Assembly: GCA_019323495.1 (NCBI GenBank)
Contig: JAHWHE010000050.1
Location: 1-10,253, forward strand
Length of the DNA stretch: 10,253 nt
Reading direction: 5' to 3'
DNA from: Candidatus Woesearchaeota archaeon
GTDB lineage: Archaea > Nanobdellota > Nanobdellia > Woesearchaeales > WJKV01
Under the pieces are notes generated by a model. It worked only from the letters and a program-made list of their open reading frames with translations. It was not told where the DNA came from and did not search any database. Shown in pieces: positions 6,294 through 10,253 of the stretch (position 1 is the stretch's first letter; each line of letters opens with the position of its first letter). Both the position numbers and the translations under genes were made by a program.

Positions 6294-7185
6294 AGTTGCG
6301 GCAAAAGGAAGATGAAATATACTTCCTGCTCAACTGTTCAAAAACATCCATTGCAATCCTGCCGTCATCGAGCATGTTGTTTACAAACTTAGAAGCCACG
6401 TTATGAACTCCGTTCTGTGCAGGCTGATGCATTCTTATGTGATCTCTTAAGTCTCCAATATTGTTGTCGTAAATAGTTTGCGCCCATGCGCTTGCGAAAG
6501 CCATTGCCTTTGCTTCTTCATCGATCAGGTCTGGCAATGGATCTGATAACAGATGCCCTATCTCGTGCCCTATTGTCAACAATAGTTCTGCAAGATTGTT
6601 TTCCATGACAAATATGGATCTTGTAACGTGATTGCAGAATCCTAAGATTCCAGGAGACCATTGCCCGCCCACGCGCGCATGCTCCTGTCTTAATTCCTGC
6701 TCGCTGCAGACGCTGATGTTTAAACATGGAAGTTCTTTTCCTGTCAATTCAAGGAATGTCTGCTCTACTAATTCTCTCACTTGTTCTGTTGCCTTTATGA
6801 ATTTTGTTTTCGGCGCATTTGGGTTGATGAACTCGCCTGGCTGGAAAAATAATTCTGTTTTTAGCACATTGTATTCCTTTTTTTCTATCTTATTTTCAGA
6901 AATTGGATCTGAATAACTTCCAGTGTACACAGAGCTTGCAATGCTTGGACTAGAACTTCCTGCATAGATTAGTGTTGGAGATTTTGCAGTGTATGATACC
7001 GGCGTGCTGGCTGAACTTAAAGAATATGAAGCCATTTGCAGTGCAGGCTGGCTGTGGCCCCCACAGCAGGCGCATTCGCTGACAGTTGATTCCAGGGCAG
7101 AAGAACCGCTCATGTAATCTGAACCCACCATGCTGCTTAAACAGCTGCTATATCCGCTCGAATTCATGTATGACATTATAATCAC
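6289..7185 (-). CDS. HEIGH zinc-metallopeptidase-like protein with Ser-rich N-terminus
   Basis: The 298-residue frame splits in two. Residues 1-95 are low complexity, rich in Ser, Tyr, Gly and Ala, with a Cys/His cluster (ECACCGGH, Cys38, Cys40, Cys41, His44) that might bind metal. From about residue 105 a folded domain follows, with the gluzincin-type motif LLTIGHEIGHLL: His207 and His211 as zinc ligands and Glu208 as the catalytic base. DEEAKAMAFASAW follows, with Glu223 or Glu224 the likely third ligand, a layout resembling the ImmA/IrrE (M78) group. No signal peptide is visible, so it is probably cytosolic; the substrate is unknown. Start: GTG at 7185 is position 33 from the TATA box, matching the leaderless spacing here; ATG at 7176 (position 42, MSYMNSS) is the alternative and would shorten the protein by three residues. 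The gene is followed by the ileS upstream region. Confidence 0.85.
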   Translation of the reverse strand: MIIMSYMNSSGYSSCLSSMVGSDYMSGSSALESTVSECACCGGHSQPALQMASYSLSSASTPVSYTAKSPTLIYAGSSSPSIASSVYTGSYSDPISENKIEKKEYNVLKTELFFQPGEFINPNAPKTKFIKATEQVRELVEQTFLELTGKELPCLNISVCSEQELRQEHARVGGQWSPGILGFCNHVTRSIFVMENNLAELLLTIGHEIGHLLSDPLPDLIDEEAKAMAFASAWAQTIYDNNIGDLRDHIRMHQPAQNGVHNVASKFVNNMLDDGRIAMDVFEQLSRKYISSSFCRNF

Positions 7186-7209
7186 TTACCCTATACAAGG
7201 TGAAATGGC

Positions 7210-7217
7210 TATATAAT
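7210..7217 (-). promoter_or_regulatory. TATA box of the metallopeptidase-like gene
   Basis: ATTATATA on the minus strand, within the 53-base gap after polB. GTG at 7185 falls at position 33 from its first base, which is the argument for a leaderless GTG start over the ATG nine bases further on. Confidence 0.65.
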
Positions 7218-7238
7218 GCTGATGCGACATTTCAGTCA

Positions 7239-9668
7239 TTAGAAAAAGCTGTCCAGCTTGCTCTGCTCCTGCAAGGCTATCAAATCGTCTCTTGTATAGC
7301 CCAGAACTTCAAAGATCTTTTCAACAACAGGAACTATCTGGTTTTCAATATAGTATTCTGCATCTATGTCTTCTTTTGTACATTCATGGACTTCTCTTGC
7401 CTTGTCCCTGATCTTTGTTCCCTTTGCAGTTATTATGTATTGAAGGACAGTGCCTGGCAGAGGTGTGATACCTCTTTGCATCATTCGCTTCGCGACAGCA
7501 ACATGCGGGCCAATGGAATCGTAGTCTTCTATTGGCTTTGTGATTTGCGTCTTGATTATGAAATTGTCAAGCTCGAATTCTTTTCTCCTGACTTTTTCAA
7601 TGACTGTTCTTACGTATTTGTAGGCTTTTTCCTTATTCTGCTCTTTCAGCACGATAGCGAGAACTTTTTTCTGCACTTCTTTTGCTATCTGGGAGGTGTT
7701 CCTTCTTACTGTCTCAAATCCTTTTATTATCAGGTTGTCTTTCTCATCTATCAATGCATATCTTTTTTTTGCGCCTGATTTCTCGTCCCTTGTACTGACA
7801 AAGATGCCAGCAGGATACAAGCCTTCGAACTCAAGTTCCATCATGCCTGGCAGGTTTTTGTTTATGTCTTCTGAAACTTTCAGCGCATCTTCCTTGGTTT
7901 TTTTCTCTGCTGTGAGTAGGACGCTGTCAGTATCGCTATATACCACATTGAAACCTTCCTCCTGCATCCTGTCAATGACTTTCTTGATATAGTATCTTGC
8001 ATACGCAGTTATGCTTGCTGCAGCGTCAAAGCTATACCATCTGCTGTAAGTGAATCCAATATAGCCCCAGAAGCTGTTCGCCAATAATTTCAAGCCGAGC
8101 TGTCTTGCGTTAAGGAAAGGATTCTTTGTTTCTTTAAGTATCTGCTTTACCCTAAGCCTTCTTTCTATCAGTTCATAGATCATTGTCGGCAGGAAGCCTT
8201 TCTTTTTCTGACAGAACCAGATCTTCTGGCCTTCTAGAGGAACAGGCTCTGCAGTGTCTCTGCAGCAGTCGCATCTCAATGTAGGCCCGCTTATGTTGTG
8301 GGCGCTGACAATCGTCGGATACAAAGACATGAAATCAAACAACAGGATGTTTTTGTACAATCCCGGGACGGGCTCTAAAACAAATGCACCTTGTATGCTT
8401 TTAGACATTCTTTGACCAAGCTCTTCTCTCGTCGGTTTGTTTGGAGCGATGATGTTTCGTTTTTTTGCATTGTTGATCAAGAACCACTCTACCATCTGGC
8501 TCATCGCGAACCGGCTGACATCATTTATCGGCAGACCTATTATCTTTACTAACTCTATCACGCCTGGCAGCAGTTTCTCGCATAATTGATATGTAAGCAG
8601 ACTGTCCTGCAGATTGTAATCGCAGAACCTATCGAGCATTTCTGCATTATTCTTATCCCAGGCCGGCCCTAGCTCCAGGATGTCGACTTGCTTTTTCTCT
8701 TCTCCTAAGAGTTCTTTCGCGACTTCATTCAATGTATAGGAATCTGTTTTCAAGGACTGGAGAAGGATGTTTCTTGTCAATTGGTAGACGTCAAGATGAT
8801 TTATCCCTGTGATCTTCACTGTTCCGCTCCTTCCTTTCCCTATCTCTGGCGCGCTTCTGTCAAGTCCAAGATCAAGCTTGACCTTGTATTTCTTTGCCCG
8901 CTCAATTATGTATGGAAAGTCGAAACCGTCGCTGAAATAGCCTGTGACAACATCCGGCTTGAAGCTTTCGACAACTTCTTTAAAGCGCTGCAGGAGTTCT
9001 GCCTCGCTGTTGACAAATTCAACATAATCATGCTTTGTCTTGAAATGCTTCCAGGTTATGACTTTTTGATAATTATTGCCGTAGAAGCTGATCATCAAGA
9101 TAGGTGAGTCGAATGTTCTCCTTTCACTAGGATATGCTTCTATGTCGAATGCGAGTATCTTTGGCTTCTCGAATAATGCCTCGCCTGATACAATACTTCT
9201 TGCGTCTATGCAACGGACTTTCATCCCAGGAATCACAGCCTCCTCGCCTTCAACAACGTATTCCTGCGTGGGAACAATTTCTTTGTCTATTAGATAACGC
9301 CTAACAAAAAGTATGTCTCCTTCCAGATATGTTATAGACTGTTCTCTCAAGATGGGTCTTAATTTTGGAACTTGTCCAGGATTCTCTAGTGTTATTTTTA
9401 TCGCAGTAACTTCTTTTCCCCAGAATTGTTTTTTGATCAGCTCTGCTTTTATTATTTTAATCTCATCATGTGCGAATGTCTCAAAATATATTTTTAGTTC
9501 TTCCAAAGAATTCTTTTCATCTGGCAGAACATAGAAATAGGGTGCAAAACTATTGTCCATGACACAGATTTGTTCTCCTTCGCTTGTCTTTCCAAATAGC
9601 CTTATGACTGGCTTATTGCCAACAATCTTGTAGTCTATATCCAGAGGAAAGAATCTAATAGTTACCAT
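7239..9668 (-). CDS. polB: Family B replicative DNA polymerase with 3'-5' exonuclease and C-terminal PIP box
   Basis: The 809-residue enzyme copies DNA and proofreads. An N-terminal PVIRLF...FAPYFYVL region (20-48) matches archaeal PolB. Exonuclease motifs: Exo I FDIEA (Asp175, Glu177); Exo II GYFSDGFDFPY (243-253, catalytic Asp250), where the usual Asn after Tyr is Phe245; Exo III YNLQD (351-355). Polymerase motifs: A, DFMSLYPT (445-452); B, Lys527 to NSFWG (531-535); C, YSDTDS (577-582); thumb KGFETVRR (649-656). Four cysteines between A and B (466, 468, 469, 486) could hold zinc or a disulfide. The last eight residues, QSKLDSFF (802-809), are a near-ideal PCNA-interacting peptide. All catalytic carboxylates are present. 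The gene is in one piece, unlike the split PolB of Nanoarchaeum. It ends in tandem stops (TAA TGA). The start at 9668 is set by the TATA box shared with dph5; the mRNA should be leaderless. Confidence 0.97.
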   Translation of the reverse strand: MVTIRFFPLDIDYKIVGNKPVIRLFGKTSEGEQICVMDNSFAPYFYVLPDEKNSLEELKIYFETFAHDEIKIIKAELIKKQFWGKEVTAIKITLENPGQVPKLRPILREQSITYLEGDILFVRRYLIDKEIVPTQEYVVEGEEAVIPGMKVRCIDARSIVSGEALFEKPKILAFDIEAYPSERRTFDSPILMISFYGNNYQKVITWKHFKTKHDYVEFVNSEAELLQRFKEVVESFKPDVVTGYFSDGFDFPYIIERAKKYKVKLDLGLDRSAPEIGKGRSGTVKITGINHLDVYQLTRNILLQSLKTDSYTLNEVAKELLGEEKKQVDILELGPAWDKNNAEMLDRFCDYNLQDSLLTYQLCEKLLPGVIELVKIIGLPINDVSRFAMSQMVEWFLINNAKKRNIIAPNKPTREELGQRMSKSIQGAFVLEPVPGLYKNILLFDFMSLYPTIVSAHNISGPTLRCDCCRDTAEPVPLEGQKIWFCQKKKGFLPTMIYELIERRLRVKQILKETKNPFLNARQLGLKLLANSFWGYIGFTYSRWYSFDAAASITAYARYYIKKVIDRMQEEGFNVVYSDTDSVLLTAEKKTKEDALKVSEDINKNLPGMMELEFEGLYPAGIFVSTRDEKSGAKKRYALIDEKDNLIIKGFETVRRNTSQIAKEVQKKVLAIVLKEQNKEKAYKYVRTVIEKVRRKEFELDNFIIKTQITKPIEDYDSIGPHVAVAKRMMQRGITPLPGTVLQYIITAKGTKIRDKAREVHECTKEDIDAEYYIENQIVPVVEKIFEVLGYTRDDLIALQEQSKLDSFF

Positions 9669-9691
9669 TCGGGAGGGAAAATAAGTGAAAA

Positions 9692-9699
9692 TTTATAAA
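9692..9699. promoter_or_regulatory. Palindromic TATA box shared by polB and dph5
   Basis: TTTATAAA is its own reverse complement and is the only TATA-like box in the 53-base gap between the divergent genes. Read on the plus strand, the dph5 ATG (9722) is position 31; on the minus strand, the polB ATG (9668) is position 32. Flanks read GTGAAAA on the plus side and GATAGC on the minus side, and these would orient TFB. Both transcripts are predicted to be leaderless from one TBP site. Confidence 0.7.
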
Positions 9700-9721
9700 G
9701 CTATCCTGGTTTTTAGTCGGT

Positions 9722-10253
9722 ATGTTAACGTTTATAGGGCTTGGATTATGGGATGAGAAGGACATCACTGTCAAAGGTCTGGAAGCTATCAAAAATGCGG
9801 ATTTTGTTTATCTGGAATGCTATACAGGCGTTCTTGGCGTACCTGTCAGCAAGTTGAAACGCTTCTATGAAAAAGACATCATTCTTGCTAGCAGGACAAT
9901 GGTCGAGCAGGAAGCAGAAGAGATATTGGACAAAGCTGTTGATCACAGTGTAGTTTTTCTCGTTGTAGGAGATCCGTTTGCAGCGACAACACATACTGAT
10001 TTGTTATTGCGGGCTGTTGAAAGAAACATCGCTTGTCATGTCATCCATAATGCGAGCGTGTTCACAGCTATCAGCAGTACCGGATTACAATTGTACAAGT
10101 TCGGCAAGACAACAAGCCTGGTAATCCCAGAAGAGAACTGGAATCCTGAGACAGCCTACAACGTGATAAAACAGAATAAAGAGAATGGACTGCATTCACT
10201 TGTTCTGCTGGACATCAAGATAGATTTTGACAGGACTTATGAGGCGACCAAGA
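9722..10253 (+). CDS. dph5: Diphthine synthase, N-terminal 177 residues (3' end beyond window)
   Basis: This SAM-dependent methyltransferase of the tetrapyrrole-methylase fold methylates the modified histidine of translation elongation factor 2 on the way to diphthamide, a modification found in archaea and eukaryotes but not bacteria. Visible family features: MLTFIGLGLWDEKDITVKGL (1-20) with the Gly-rich first loop; VVGDPFAATTHTDLLLRA (81-98) with GDP and ATTH; VIHNASVFTAI (107-117); TGLQLYKFGKT (120-130); and LLDIK (162-166). The family is usually about 250-270 residues, so roughly the last third is outside the window. No frameshift or stop interrupts the visible part. The ATG follows the shared TATA box at leaderless spacing and matches the family N-terminus. 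It is the only plus-strand gene here and diverges from polB. Confidence 0.95.
   Translation, partial: MLTFIGLGLWDEKDITVKGLEAIKNADFVYLECYTGVLGVPVSKLKRFYEKDIILASRTMVEQEAEEILDKAVDHSVVFLVVGDPFAATTHTDLLLRAVERNIACHVIHNASVFTAISSTGLQLYKFGKTTSLVIPEENWNPETAYNVIKQNKENGLHSLVLLDIKIDFDRTYEATK

Noticed and set aside
7200..7778. Plus-strand ORF of 192 codons opposite polB
   Set aside because: It is antisense to conserved PolB C-terminal sequence, is Phe/Cys/Tyr-rich like an antisense frame, and shows no family motif.

Overview
The window looks like chromosomal DNA of an archaeon, most likely a DPANN-type lineage (Woesearchaeota/Pacearchaeota-like). This rests on a diphthine synthase gene, a one-piece archaeal family-B DNA polymerase ending in a PCNA-binding peptide, an archaeal/eukaryotic-type isoleucyl-tRNA synthetase, and archaeal TATA-box promoters in front of every gene. 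The lineage is inferred from the general look of the proteins and was not tested by a search. Coding density is high and the standard genetic code is used. No tRNA, rRNA, CRISPR array, IS element or phage gene was seen, and no gene-free stretch exceeds 172 bases.

Layout from left to right: (1) 1-1145, minus, the first 381 codons of an unrecognised, charged protein that runs off the left edge. (2) 1238-2365, minus, a lipoprotein of the branched-chain amino acid (LivJ-like) receptor family, with no transporter genes beside it. (3) 2449-2922, minus, a small winged-helix-like protein. (4) 2970-6116, minus, ileS, whose HIGH signature reads HGGQ. (5) 6117-6288, the longest intergenic stretch, with two hairpins and a possible 16-codon leader ORF in which 6 of 16 residues are isoleucine. 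(6) 6289-7185, minus, a HEIGH zinc-metallopeptidase-like protein with a Ser-rich N-terminus. (7) 7239-9668, minus, polB. (8) 9722-10253, plus, the first 177 codons of dph5, cut by the right edge.

The most consistent pattern is promoter geometry. Counting the first base of the TATA-like box as 1, the start codon begins at position 31-34 for the unknown gene (34), the winged-helix gene (33), ileS (32), the metallopeptidase (33, GTG), polB (32) and dph5 (31). This predicts leaderless mRNAs almost throughout and resolves several ambiguous starts. The receptor lipoprotein is the exception, with a start at position 50 and a good Shine-Dalgarno sequence. polB and dph5 diverge from one palindromic TTTATAAA.

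The most interesting candidate is the ileS upstream region. A TATA-like box overlapping the metallopeptidase stop codon lies exactly at leaderless spacing (31) from an ATG opening the peptide MKSALMIQAIEIIGII. That ORF is folded into an imperfect hairpin followed by a short U-run, and a downstream segment could compete for the hairpin's 3' arm. This resembles amino-acid-sensing attenuation of an aminoacyl-tRNA synthetase gene, which would be unusual in an archaeon. It is a hypothesis from sequence alone, and a separate leaderless promoter next to ileS argues that any such control would be partial.
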